Notes: generated by a model from the letters alone, not told the origin. A stretch of 64,000 nt of DNA from Clostridiaceae bacterium (GCA_029256485.1 JAQSXU010000001.1:124001-188000); one strand, 5' to 3'; numbered from the stretch's first letter, positions 23,532 to 32,355 are shown. Numbers and translations: made by a program.

Positions 23532-26507
23532 ATGAAAAATATAGAAAAAGCAACAATGTTATTAAAATGCAAAACACTAAATGAAGGTAGTCTTATATAT
23601 AAAGCTCCATTGAAAGAAACCATAAAAACACCAGCAACTGAATTAGAAAATGGAGATATTCAGTTATGTATCAATAAATATACAACTAATCCTGTTATAA
23701 TTCCTCATAAAGATAGATATTTAAATACGCTGATATTAGGTTCTACAGGTGCTGATAAAACCTCACAAATATTACTTCCAATGATTAATCAGGATATGCA
23801 AAATCATGAATGTGGAATTACAGTAATAGAATCAAAAGCTGACCTTGCAGAAAAGGTATATGCAATGGCAAAGCACTATGGAAGAAAAGTTGTATATTTC
23901 AATCCATTATTACCTGATTGTCCATCATTTAATCCGTTTTTTGGTGATGAAAATGACGTGATTGAGAATATATCTATGACATTCAGAATGCTAAATTCCG
24001 ATTATTCACAATTCTTCCAAGATATGAATGAACAATTAATTAGATATTCAGTAATAGTTTTAAAAAGATTAATGGGGAATAAAGCTACTTTTGCTGAATT
24101 ATCAATGCTTATACGAAACTCTGATGGAATAGGAAGAAGAATGGTAATTAATTTTTCAAGATTAAGTGCAGAAACAGAAGCCATAGCAAAAGAAAATAGA
24201 GATATAGCTTTATGGTTTTTAACTCAATATTTTGATGAAAAATCAAAAACATATGAGTACTGTGATGGGCTTCGTTCAAAAATTGCAAAAATTATGTCTA
24301 ATACCCATTTAAGACAAATATTAAATCCTGATAATGAAGAAAGTGATATAGATTTTAATAAACATCTTACAGAAGGTGGAGTTGTTGTTATTACAACTGC
24401 ACAAGGAGTTTTGGGGAATTTAGGCGAATTTCTTGGTTATTCATTAATCCTTAACTTCCAATCAGCAGTATTAAAGAGACCTGGCAATAAAGATTCAAGA
24501 ATACCTCAGTTCTTGTATGTAGATGAATTTCAAACATATTCTAACCCAGGATTTAAATATATGCTCTCACAAGGTTATTCATGTCGTGTTGGTTGTCATC
24601 TTGCTACGCAAAATAGAACACTTATGGCAATGGGTGGGGGACAAAACAATAAAAACTTTATTGAATCGATATCTGAAAATGCAAGAAATATAATAATATT
24701 CCCAGGTATAAATACTGTTGATACTAAATATTATTCTGACCAGTTTAGTGAATTACTCAAATATGTTATTCAAAGAGGTATTCCAGTTGAATGCTGTTTT
24801 TCTCCACTGGATTTAATTTATAGGGAACTTGGAGAAATAACATACTGTGTAATTCAAAATAATACAATACAGCCTCCAGGAGTTGGGATAATTGAATATA
24901 TTCCAACAGAATTAAATGAAAAACTTGATGCAATAATAGAAGAATATAATACTACTATAAAAACCAATAAAGTCATTAAAAAAAGGAATCTTCAAACACT
25001 GGATTTTAAAGAAACTCTTGCAGAATTCTTCAGTCTTGGTCTTTTAAATGGCAACTTCTATCAGAATCAAGAGGAAGTGTTAAAAGATGCTAATGATATA
25101 TTTCAAAGAGCACTTGCAGAATGTCCAGAATTTGCAACTAAGTGTGCTATATTTGGTCACAAACAAAATTCACTTAGACTTGTTCCTACAGTTTGGTTAG
25201 TTTATCTTTCTACTTTAGAGGATAAAACTCTATTTAAAAAAGCATTTTCACAAATAATCTCTACATTCGATATGTTGTATGATTTTATGGAAATTGCAAG
25301 AAAGGGTAAAGTAAGAGAAGGTCTTGGTAGAGGAGTTAAAAAAGTAATGAATGATAGATTTATTTCGTTACTTAATGAATATCAGGCATGTCGTTATAAA
25401 GGAACAATTTCAGAAATAGCTAAAGTTACAAGACCTATAAATAACGATGATAACTTCCAAAAGATTATGAAATATGTATCTAAGGATGAATTGACTTTTG
25501 AGCGTATTATAGCATTAAAGGGAGTTATTGATAAAATGCTCAATGGAGAATCAAGTAATGAAATCCTTCAAACGATAAAAGAAAATAGGTTGCAATTAGA
25601 GGAACTTAAACATTCTACTTTCAAATTAACACAAGAAGGTAAGCAAAAGATTTACAGTGCTCTTTATGAAGGAATTAATTATTCTGCACTTGTTCGTAAT
25701 CTTGTTGCTTTGGAAAGAGTGTTTGCAACTAAAACAGAAAGTGTTGAAAAATATTCACAAGCAAGAGGTTTCTTTACTCAAACTATAGTGCTTGAAACAG
25801 ATATTCCATCAGCAATTGTTGACATGGTTTCTAATAGATTAAATGATGTTAGTATGTATAGAAAATCTAACATGTTGCCATTTGGATTATTAACAGCAGA
25901 AAAAATGAGCATTACTCCAGAGTTTCAACAAGCACTTGGGAAAATGCTAAGAAACACTGCAGAAGATTCCTTTAAAATTAATAAGGATATTTCAATTTTG
26001 CTTGGTGTAGATACTTCTGGTTCTATGTCTGGAAATATGGTAAATGATTCATTAGATTGTGCAGAGGTTTCTTCTGTATTTGGTTCTTTAATTAAAAAAG
26101 CCCATGCAAATACAGATGTCTATGCAGTTGCGTCTACCATGAAAAAGGTTAATTTAAACAAGCAAGACGATGTATTTGAAATGTCAAGGAAAATTCAGGC
26201 AACGAATGTTGGATGTGGAACTTTATTTAATCAAATAATGAAGCATTATAATGGACAAAAGTACATTATCTTAATTACTGATAATGAACCAGCCGATAAC
26301 TTAGAAAAAGCATGGTTATCAGCTAAGAATAAACCAGAGGGTGCAAAGCTTATTATTTGGAAAATGGTAGCCAATAAAAACAAAACTTCAAATGATAAAT
26401 CTGTTGCTCATGTATTTGGATATTCAGACCGAGTATTAGGGTTAATTAAGAATATCATTGAAGACAAATGTGGACAAGTTGAGGAAATTGAGAAGATAAT
26501 AATTTAA
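23532..26507 (+). CDS. VirD4/TraG-like ATPase fused to Ro60 (TROVE + VWA) protein
   Basis: 991 residues, RBS AAAAGGAG. Residues about 50-470 are a VirD4/TraG-type motor: Walker A GSTGADKTSQ (70-79), Walker B FLYVDEFQTY (D331, E332), ATQNRTLM and PGINTVDTKYYSDQF. No N-terminal membrane helices, unlike conjugation coupling proteins. Residues about 490-815 are a TROVE ring: LGRGVKKVMNDRF (near 600), ALVRNLVALERV, MLPFGLLTAEKM. Residues 820-985 are a VWA domain with an intact MIDAS (D827-T-S829-G-S831, CGTLF, LITDNEPAD). The order and motifs match Ro60, which binds Y RNAs and misfolded RNA. The third Walker A glycine is Asp (D75), so ATP hydrolysis may be impaired. Five structured RNAs lie upstream. 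Confidence 0.92.
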   Translation: MKNIEKATMLLKCKTLNEGSLIYKAPLKETIKTPATELENGDIQLCINKYTTNPVIIPHKDRYLNTLILGSTGADKTSQILLPMINQDMQNHECGITVIESKADLAEKVYAMAKHYGRKVVYFNPLLPDCPSFNPFFGDENDVIENISMTFRMLNSDYSQFFQDMNEQLIRYSVIVLKRLMGNKATFAELSMLIRNSDGIGRRMVINFSRLSAETEAIAKENRDIALWFLTQYFDEKSKTYEYCDGLRSKIAKIMSNTHLRQILNPDNEESDIDFNKHLTEGGVVVITTAQGVLGNLGEFLGYSLILNFQSAVLKRPGNKDSRIPQFLYVDEFQTYSNPGFKYMLSQGYSCRVGCHLATQNRTLMAMGGGQNNKNFIESISENARNIIIFPGINTVDTKYYSDQFSELLKYVIQRGIPVECCFSPLDLIYRELGEITYCVIQNNTIQPPGVGIIEYIPTELNEKLDAIIEEYNTTIKTNKVIKKRNLQTLDFKETLAEFFSLGLLNGNFYQNQEEVLKDANDIFQRALAECPEFATKCAIFGHKQNSLRLVPTVWLVYLSTLEDKTLFKKAFSQIISTFDMLYDFMEIARKGKVREGLGRGVKKVMNDRFISLLNEYQACRYKGTISEIAKVTRPINNDDNFQKIMKYVSKDELTFERIIALKGVIDKMLNGESSNEILQTIKENRLQLEELKHSTFKLTQEGKQKIYSALYEGINYSALVRNLVALERVFATKTESVEKYSQARGFFTQTIVLETDIPSAIVDMVSNRLNDVSMYRKSNMLPFGLLTAEKMSITPEFQQALGKMLRNTAEDSFKINKDISILLGVDTSGSMSGNMVNDSLDCAEVSSVFGSLIKKAHANTDVYAVASTMKKVNLNKQDDVFEMSRKIQATNVGCGTLFNQIMKHYNGQKYIILITDNEPADNLEKAWLSAKNKPEGAKLIIWKMVANKNKTSNDKSVAHVFGYSDRVLGLIKNIIEDKCGQVEEIEKIII

Positions 26508-26596
26508 ATTTCCTAAAATAAAAGAACTTTAATAATCAATGCAACGGGTTCAGTGTTGATGTGCAAAATATTAAATTCTCATTAGTTTTCACAAGT

Positions 26597-26628
26597 AAAA
26601 TCACATGCATTTTCGCATGTGATTTTTT
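26597..26628 (+). terminator. Terminator after the fusion gene
   Basis: AAAATCACATGC pairs with GCATGTGATTTT, followed by TT. It ends the array/fusion transcription unit 90 bases after the stop. Confidence 0.85.
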
Positions 26629-26750
26629 GCTTCATATTGTAATGTTTATAGACTATTTTTATAGAGAAAACATTAAAATTCACAAAGGTTTTCAATTAAT
26701 AATAAATTTATTATCGTTGTAAATTTGCTTGTGAATATCGTTGTGATTTT

Positions 26751-26969
26751 CTATACAATTACCTCTGAAAGAACATTCTCTTCAATTATTAAATCTTTAT
26801 AATTCACATCTAAGACCTTAAGCATTTCTAAAAATTTTTCAATTTGATTCAAGTTATTTCCGTTCATCCAGCGTGACACTGTGTTAACATTCACGCCTAT
26901 CTTTTCAGCAAGCTCAATTACTGTCATATCTTTTTTTACTAATTGAATTTTCAATAACTTAGTATTCAT
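26751..26969 (-). CDS. HTH regulator, 72 aa
   Basis: ATG 26969 is preceded by TAGGAGAG (a longer frame exists without a ribosome site). KLLKIQLVKKDMTVIELAEKIGVNVNTVSRWMNGNN is a Cro/CI-like HTH, followed by a short leucine-rich tail. Its promoter at 27005-27033 carries the recurring dyad in its -35 region, so it may be autoregulated or belong to that regulon. It converges on the array/fusion unit. Confidence 0.85.
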   Translation of the reverse strand: MNTKLLKIQLVKKDMTVIELAEKIGVNVNTVSRWMNGNNLNQIEKFLEMLKVLDVNYKDLIIEENVLSEVIV

Positions 26970-27004
26970 AATTATCTCTCCTAACACTTTAAAGTATTAA
27001 CTAC

Positions 27005-27033
27005 ATAATATACTATAACAATACAATAGTCAA
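27005..27033 (-). promoter_or_regulatory. Promoter of the 72-aa regulator
   Basis: Minus strand TTGACT (27033-27028), 17 bp, TATTAT (27010-27005); the surrounding AATAGTCAATA is the dyad half-site found at other promoters. Confidence 0.75.
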
Positions 27034-27493
27034 TATATTTATACAAATTAGTATTTCATCAATTATATTTCATAACATTATTGTATAGATTTATACAGTA
27101 CAATCTCTTTTGTAATTATTTTCCCATAAATAAGGACATTACTATAAAGTCTAACTATTTAACATAACAACATGTAAAAAATCACCTAAAAAATTTATGA
27201 TTAGGTGGTTTTTTTTGTGTGAATAGCTATGAGAATTTTTAAAATTTACCCTCAATTTTTATTGTGAAAATGCATGTAATTTTTGGTGTGATTTTTAAAT
27301 TTGCACCTCAAAACTGAGCCTGTTGTAATCAATGTTAGATGTCTTTTTTCTATATAAATTAAAAAAACTATTTAGAATTAGGACTAATTGGCTAATACTT
27401 TTTTATTAGACTTTTTTACATGGATAAATTCTTATATTCAAATTTTTCTATAGTATAATAAATTAAAAAACTTTTTAGAAGGGAGATTTATTA
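27034..27493. other. Non-coding stretch with one terminator-like hairpin
   Basis: AAAATCACCTAA pairs with TTAGGTGGTTTT at 27177-27214, with T-run after it. The rest is AT-rich with no frame. CTATAGTATAATAAA at 27450-27464 offers a -10 box for the 27494 gene. GCACCTCAAAA at 27304-27314 is a lone inverse copy of the array GAGGTGC word, without the rest of the motif. Confidence 0.5.
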
Positions 27494-28627
27494 ATGTTAA
27501 CGATTATTAATTTAAAGAATAAAAAAGTAGAACATTATGATTATGAGGAAATATATGAAGGAATGAAAGATGTAAATAGGAATAACTTTTTCAAACAATT
27601 ATATGAAAGAAATAAGTTAAAAGAAATTCATGCTTATTGTACATGTGTACCTGATAAAGAGATACCATTAGTTATTTCTAAATGGAAACATACTTATTAC
27701 GTAAAAAGACAAGATGCCTCAGTAGAACATAGTCCTACTTGTAAGTTTGATGGTGAATATGTTCATAGTTTAAAGGGGTGGGATGTACAGACGGATGGTC
27801 ATATAAATGTTTCATTAAAAGATAGATTATTTAATCTAAACTCATACAACAATATAAAAACTGGTAATAAATTAAGCCTTGAAGAATTCGTGAGAAGATA
27901 TATGGGATTTGTATGGGAATTACAATCAAAATATTTTCTTAAGAGCAATAAAGAGTGCGTGACTTATTCTGACTTTTATACTGGATTGCAATATTGGGCA
28001 AGTAAAATTAAGTTTACCGAAAGAATAAGTTTAAAAGAAATATTAGGTAATAGCAAAAGCAAGTCATATTCATTGTTAAAACAAAATCTAAGAATGTTCG
28101 TAATAAGTCAATTTGAAAGAAAAGAAAAGATTGATAAAACCACATATTTGATTTATTTAAAAAATCCAGACAATAATTATTTAATTGAAGTAACATGCCC
28201 GATAGAATTATGGAATGAAAAATATAAAGCACTTACAGTATCAAAAAGTCCTATATTAGTTTCTGGATTTGTTGAACTTATTAAAGATAAACCATTAAAT
28301 TTTGTAGATTTTGTGATAGTTCCTATATCAAATGAAGGCGTAGTTATTGATAATGAATATGAGAAAAAGTTATTTAATGCATTACATAAAAAGAAAAGGG
28401 TTTTTGTTAAATCATATGAAACATATAGAAATTTTCAAAATATTAAACCAAATGTAATGTTAATAGATAGTACGCCAGTCACACTTGTCGAAATATTTGA
28501 AGAAGATAAAACTAATAATGCTTATTACGAAGACAAGTTAAATAGATTAAATTATTTCAACACATTAGATAATTATAAAATTATTCTTTGGGATGCTTTT
28601 AATAATGAGAAATTATTTAAATTTTAA
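27494..28627 (+). CDS. Zinc-binding, nuclease-like protein (DUF1173-type)
   Basis: 377 residues. An N-terminal metal site is suggested by HAYCTC (about 47-52) and EHSPTCKF (about 78-85). Residues about 290-375 look like a PD-(D/E)XK nuclease-like fold: EYEKKLFNALHKKKRVFVKSYE, then KPNVMLIDSTPVTLVEIFEED and YYEDKLNRLNYF. The first acidic residue of the usual PD pair is Asn, so activity is uncertain. This two-part layout resembles DUF1173 proteins of integrative and conjugative elements. Monocistronic with its own terminator. RBS AGAAGGGAG. Confidence 0.55.
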   Translation: MLTIINLKNKKVEHYDYEEIYEGMKDVNRNNFFKQLYERNKLKEIHAYCTCVPDKEIPLVISKWKHTYYVKRQDASVEHSPTCKFDGEYVHSLKGWDVQTDGHINVSLKDRLFNLNSYNNIKTGNKLSLEEFVRRYMGFVWELQSKYFLKSNKECVTYSDFYTGLQYWASKIKFTERISLKEILGNSKSKSYSLLKQNLRMFVISQFERKEKIDKTTYLIYLKNPDNNYLIEVTCPIELWNEKYKALTVSKSPILVSGFVELIKDKPLNFVDFVIVPISNEGVVIDNEYEKKLFNALHKKKRVFVKSYETYRNFQNIKPNVMLIDSTPVTLVEIFEEDKTNNAYYEDKLNRLNYFNTLDNYKIILWDAFNNEKLFKF

Positions 28628-28656
28628 TAAAAGACCTATTTATTTAGGTCTTTTAT
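28627..28656 (+). terminator. Intrinsic terminator
   Basis: AATAAAAGACCTA pairs with TAGGTCTTTTATT around a short loop, directly after the 27494 gene. Confidence 0.8.
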
Positions 28657-28771
28657 TGTGTTTGAAAATAAACTATATTGTTTTAAATCAATAACGTTTT
28701 AACTATAATATAAAAATTGTAGAAATAAGGTATGAATTTAATTCATATGTATTTAGTGTGGAGGTATACTT

Positions 28772-29542
28772 ATGAAATTATATCATGTATCAAGGGATAT
28801 AAATAAAAGGGAAGTTGAATTTGTTCCAAGGATTCCAAAATATCGTTGTGAAAATGAAGAAAGTAAAACCAAAAGAATATGTGTTTGTCCAAGTATTGAG
28901 GATTCAATTAGCTCTTTCCCATATAGAAATTATTTTGTTAATGTAGCTATGAGATGGAAAAAAAATAATTACTTAGCTGTTTTTAAGATTAATACTGAAA
29001 AGTTTTTAAGTAGTGAAGAACTTATCGACAAAGTTCCAGATGCTTTTTTAACAAATGAGTATTGGATATTAGAACCATTCTGTGCAACAGCAGAATTAAT
29101 TAAAATCAAGAAATTAACATTATCAAAATTTGTTAAATATGTATCAGAATTTACTGGTAATGTCAAAGAACTTGAATATGAAAGTGAAGTTACTAATTAT
29201 GATAGAGTAGAGGAATTTATTTTAATAAATAAAAGGAATTATAAAAAGTTTTGTAAAATAGCAAAAGAAAATAATATGACAATTGAAATATTAGAAGACA
29301 AATATGTAAATTTACAACATTATTATTATTCAGCAACTACAAAAAACTATAGGTGGATAAAGGTTCGTGTATTTATTCCTGCAGGAACAAATATTTCACC
29401 CCTTTGGTTAATAGACGATAGACAGAATGAGTTTGCTCTTAGAAAGAAGTTTTCTATTAGAGAATGGACAAAGGATGATTACGAGAATTTTGATTGTAAC
29501 GAGGATGATAGTTTAATGGCATATTACTACAATAATTTGTAA
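28772..29542 (+). CDS. Possible ADP-ribosyltransferase-like protein
   Basis: 256 residues, RBS GTGGAGG. The N-terminal part reads KLYHVSRDINKREVEFVPRIPK ... KRICVCPSIEDSI, the opening of a family in phages and plasmids where substrate binding precedes the catalytic strand. The C-terminal part has S187-A-T-T, then WIKVRVFIPAGTNISPLW and RQNEFALRKKFSI (Q218-x-E220). Spacing and the VPxGT-like strand echo C3/VIP2-type ADP-ribosyltransferases, which use S-T-S and Q/E-x-E motifs. The catalytic Arg is not evident. If active it would use NAD, for which this replicon encodes full salvage. Could also be an inactive relative. Confidence 0.45.
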   Translation: MKLYHVSRDINKREVEFVPRIPKYRCENEESKTKRICVCPSIEDSISSFPYRNYFVNVAMRWKKNNYLAVFKINTEKFLSSEELIDKVPDAFLTNEYWILEPFCATAELIKIKKLTLSKFVKYVSEFTGNVKELEYESEVTNYDRVEEFILINKRNYKKFCKIAKENNMTIEILEDKYVNLQHYYYSATTKNYRWIKVRVFIPAGTNISPLWLIDDRQNEFALRKKFSIREWTKDDYENFDCNEDDSLMAYYYNNL

Positions 29543-29558
29543 ATTGTAAAGAAAATGA

Positions 29559-29594
29559 GAATGCCCTCCACTTTAGAAGGTGGATGGTATTCTT
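29559..29594 (+). terminator. Intrinsic terminator
   Basis: GAATGCCCTCCACTT pairs with AAGGTGGATGGTATTC, followed by TTTTCTGTTT. Confidence 0.85.
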
Positions 29595-29681
29595 TTCTGT
29601 TTAAGATAAACAAATTTTATATATTCAAGTTATAGCTTATATCAAAATAGAATATTATATTATATGAGATTAATTTCTCTT

Positions 29682-29769
29682 ATTTCATTAATCAGGTTTA
29701 TATAATAGTTTTTGCTGACTATATTTAAAGTTAGATATATGCCTAAAAAGAAGCCTCTATTAATGAAAT
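29682..29769 (+). ncRNA. Possible small RNA before the replication-like gene
   Basis: ATTTCATTAAT (29682-29692) pairs exactly with ATTAATGAAAT (29759-29769), enclosing 66 bases that include AGG/CCT. TTTCTTTTT of a terminator hairpin follows at 29775-29814 (AAGAAAC ... GTTTCTT). A closed RNA of about 90 bases directly upstream of a replication-like gene could be a copy-number regulator. Inference only. Confidence 0.4.
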
Positions 29770-29855
29770 AAAAAAAGAAACCAGTTAAGGATACTTAATT
29801 GAGTTTCTTTTTATTTTAAATGAATTCTTATTATTCATACATAAGCAATTTATAT

Positions 29856-29918
29856 TAGTCAATCATATTGACTATAGTATGCAATTATGTTATTATTGAC
29901 TATGAACTATAGTCAATA
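29856..29918 (+). promoter_or_regulatory. Promoter with double TTGACTAT dyad
   Basis: TTGACT (29868-29873), 17 bp, TATTAT (29891-29896). TAGTCAAT-CAT-ATTGACTA (29856-29874) is a perfect 8-bp inverted repeat over the -35 box, and TATTGACTAT-GAACT-ATAGTCAATA (29894-29918) a perfect 10-bp inverted repeat over the start. This is the densest cluster of the recurring motif, at the replication-like gene. Confidence 0.85.
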
Positions 29919-29954
29919 AATTATTTACATTAGTATAAAGGAAAGGTTAGAAAT

Positions 29955-31313
29955 ATGAATTTATTTGAAGATATGATTGATGAAATAGTTGAGCCGACTG
30001 ATTTAATACATAATATGGCGATTAATAACTTCAACAGAGAAGAATTGAAAAAATACAGAAAAAAATACAGAAAATTAGATTCATGGGAAAAGCAAAATTT
30101 ATATTTATATATTAAAGATAAGCTAAATTGTGTATTAGCTTTTAAAAAGATTCAAAAGTCAATTTCAGTGCAAAGAAGATTTATTGATAACTATGAAGAC
30201 TTGTTTGATTTTTTCTCAAAGATTGATTTAGTTAGTTTAATAAAAAATGCTGAAAAAACTGATAGCTACTTCCCTTGTGTATTCATTAATGGGAATGAGG
30301 CATGGATTAGTAAAAGCTCCAATGGTCATTACAGGTATTTTTCAAAAAATAAATGCTTAGATACAATAGGGTTTGACTTTATAGATTTATTAGAACTTTA
30401 TTATGGAGAAACAGCATCACAGGCAATAAAAAAAGCAATAAAAGACTTTAGAATATGTTTTATGGAGGATTCTTATATGAATGAACAGAACAAAAAATAC
30501 TTATCAAATTTAACGATTATACACAATTCGAAGAAGCACATTTTAAAAGATTATCCTGAATTATTTGAATATATCAAAGGTCATTTGAAATTACTTGAAA
30601 CTATGAATGTACTTGGAAATATTAATATTAAAAAAAGAGAGTTTAGTTATAAAAACAACAATATTTTCTTCGCTTCAAATTCCTATATTGCTGATTTTTT
30701 AGGCAATTATACTATTTCTACCACAAATAAAGTGCTTAATATATTTGCGATACTTGGGCTAATAAAGAAAATTTCAAAGGAAGATGTACCTTCTCAATTA
30801 TTACACGAATCCCAAGCTATTGCAGAAAGAAGAAATTTAGGTAATATAATTAGTTACTATATTGTACCTTCAATGATTGATATTTTGGATACTGCAAACA
30901 AAAATGCAATAATAATGAATGAACATAATATAAGATACTCTAATATTTGTAAAGATAGAGTTGTCTTAGCTTTTGGAAAAGAGTTTGCGGATGAAATATA
31001 TGTCCAGGAAATACAGAAGAATAAAATAAAAAATATAACACCTACAGAGTATATCCATAGATTTTTAGAAGAAAATCTGATTAATTTATTAAATACACAA
31101 GGTTATGCAACAAAATCAATGATATATAAAATAAAAATTGCAAATTCAACTGAAAAACAAAAGCAGAAGGAATTAGAAAAAATTTGGAAGAGTTTAATCA
31201 TAAAGCATAAACTTGAATATTTAAAGCCAACACAAGAAAATAAAGAAAAATATAAATTAATAAACAGTGAATACATTGCTATATATAAAAATATGAAAGA
31301 AGAGGAAATATAA
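29955..31313 (+). CDS. Replication- or primase-like protein, 452 aa
   Basis: Residues about 95-165 (YFPCVFINGNEAWISKSSNGHYRYFSKNKC, then TIGFDFIDLLELYYGETASQAIKKAIKDF) echo the CHC2-type domain of primases, where a beta-sheet presents a metal or nucleic acid and the D-x-I-D-L-L-x-x-x-x-G helix follows; the zinc cysteines are missing. Residues about 240-275 (FFASNSYIADFLGNYTISTTNKVLNIFAILGLIKKI) look like a helix-turn-helix. The C-terminus is helical and basic. Position behind a cluster of operators and a possible regulatory RNA suggests replication initiation or its control, though not proven. RBS GAAAGGTT. Confidence 0.45.
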   Translation: MNLFEDMIDEIVEPTDLIHNMAINNFNREELKKYRKKYRKLDSWEKQNLYLYIKDKLNCVLAFKKIQKSISVQRRFIDNYEDLFDFFSKIDLVSLIKNAEKTDSYFPCVFINGNEAWISKSSNGHYRYFSKNKCLDTIGFDFIDLLELYYGETASQAIKKAIKDFRICFMEDSYMNEQNKKYLSNLTIIHNSKKHILKDYPELFEYIKGHLKLLETMNVLGNINIKKREFSYKNNNIFFASNSYIADFLGNYTISTTNKVLNIFAILGLIKKISKEDVPSQLLHESQAIAERRNLGNIISYYIVPSMIDILDTANKNAIIMNEHNIRYSNICKDRVVLAFGKEFADEIYVQEIQKNKIKNITPTEYIHRFLEENLINLLNTQGYATKSMIYKIKIANSTEKQKQKELEKIWKSLIIKHKLEYLKPTQENKEKYKLINSEYIAIYKNMKEEEI

Positions 31314-31314
31314 T

Positions 31315-31788
31315 TTGAAAAAAATAACATATGCCTTATTAATCATGGTATTACTTGCAGGATGCAGTAATACTGTTAATGAAAATAACAAAGTAATAGA
31401 GACTGTAACAAGCAACCTTAACGATTCAATAAATGAAGAAACTCCTTATGAAATTGTAGCTACTGATATAGAATTTGAGGGTTTTGAAGAATTAATTAAT
31501 AGTGTCAAAGGAACAGAAAAACACTTCATAATAAATGAGACAGAAGAAAATTATTATATAGCAATTAGTTCAGGCGAAAAGCCTACAGATGGTTATGAAA
31601 TAGAAATAGAATCTGTGAAAGTTGAAAATGGAAGATTAATTATTGTTGTTGAAGAGATAAATCCAGAAAGAGGTTCGTTTCTCTTAGATGCATTAACATA
31701 TCCAACAAAGGTTATTGAAGTGAACAAAAATGAGATAATTGACATTTCTGTTAGGAATACTAAAAATGACAAATATTCGTTTAAATAG
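31315..31788 (+). CDS. PrcB-like lipoprotein
   Basis: TTG start at 31315, one base after the upstream stop, with AAGAGGA upstream. A lipoprotein signal peptide (KKITYALLIMVLLAGCS, lipobox LAGC) is followed by a variable linker and, from about residue 80, YYIAISSGEKPTDGYEIEIESV ... LIIVVEEINPERGS ... ALTYPTKVIEV, the PrcB C-terminal fold. Proteins of this kind are anchored to the outside of the membrane and bind protease partners in some bacteria. Cotranscribed with the replication-like gene. Likely a surface lipoprotein. Confidence 0.75.
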   Translation: MKKITYALLIMVLLAGCSNTVNENNKVIETVTSNLNDSINEETPYEIVATDIEFEGFEELINSVKGTEKHFIINETEENYYIAISSGEKPTDGYEIEIESVKVENGRLIIVVEEINPERGSFLLDALTYPTKVIEVNKNEIIDISVRNTKNDKYSFK

Positions 31789-31796
31789 GAGGTATT

Positions 31797-32303
31797 ATGC
31801 CATTGATAAGAAAAGGAAAAAACGATGTTAGTATAGAATATAAATTGCCCAAAAGAAAAAAGAACCTTCTTACAAAAGAATTTTTGCAAACATTTAAACA
31901 AGAATTGGATGCTGTGTTTAACAAAAAAAATGATTATGAAGAACTGGACAAAAGAAACTATTGGAACACATATCAGTATATGGAAGGTACTTGTGGCTTT
32001 TACAAAGCTTTAAAGATAGCTTGTGCAAAACATAATTTAACTAAAGCTATATATGATTATGCTTGTAAAATGCCTTACTATGATAGTGATTTATTTGATG
32101 ATGACATAGTTTTATTAATGGTTGAGTTTGGAGTTATAGAAGAAGGAACTATTGAAGAAATATGGGATATAGATTATGAAAACGACAAAGATTTTGAATT
32201 AATAATCACTGAGCAAAAACTTAAAGATTGCACAATAATTCATAAAGATTGGCTTTTAACAAAAGAATGTAAAGACAAACTGTGTATTAAAGATATTGTT
32301 TAA
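31797..32303 (+). CDS. Hypothetical protein, 168 aa
   Basis: TAGGAGG precedes ATG 31797, 8 bp after the PrcB-like gene, so they are cotranscribed. The product has a basic start (PLIRKGKNDVSIEYKLPKRKKN) and an acidic middle (YYDSDLFDDDIVLLMVEFG); cysteines GTCGFY, IACAKH, DYACK. No recognised domain. Confidence 0.6.
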   Translation: MPLIRKGKNDVSIEYKLPKRKKNLLTKEFLQTFKQELDAVFNKKNDYEELDKRNYWNTYQYMEGTCGFYKALKIACAKHNLTKAIYDYACKMPYYDSDLFDDDIVLLMVEFGVIEEGTIEEIWDIDYENDKDFELIITEQKLKDCTIIHKDWLLTKECKDKLCIKDIV

Positions 32304-32305
32304 AT

Positions 32306-32340
32306 AAAAAAATGACTGTTTTTTAACAGTCATTTTTTTT
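32306..32340. terminator. Bidirectional terminator
   Basis: AAAAAATGACTGTT pairs with AACAGTCATTTTTT between converging genes. Confidence 0.85.
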
Positions 32341-32355
32341 GAATCATAATCATTA

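Noticed and set aside
23532..26507. Ordinary conjugation coupling protein
   Set aside because: No N-terminal membrane helices, no type IV secretion genes in the window, and the C-terminal half is a clear TROVE plus VWA module.
27304..27314. Inverse GAGGTGC word as a possible sixth RNA unit on the minus strand
   Set aside because: The AAGAC-TACA part is missing and no matching closing stem is found; likely chance.
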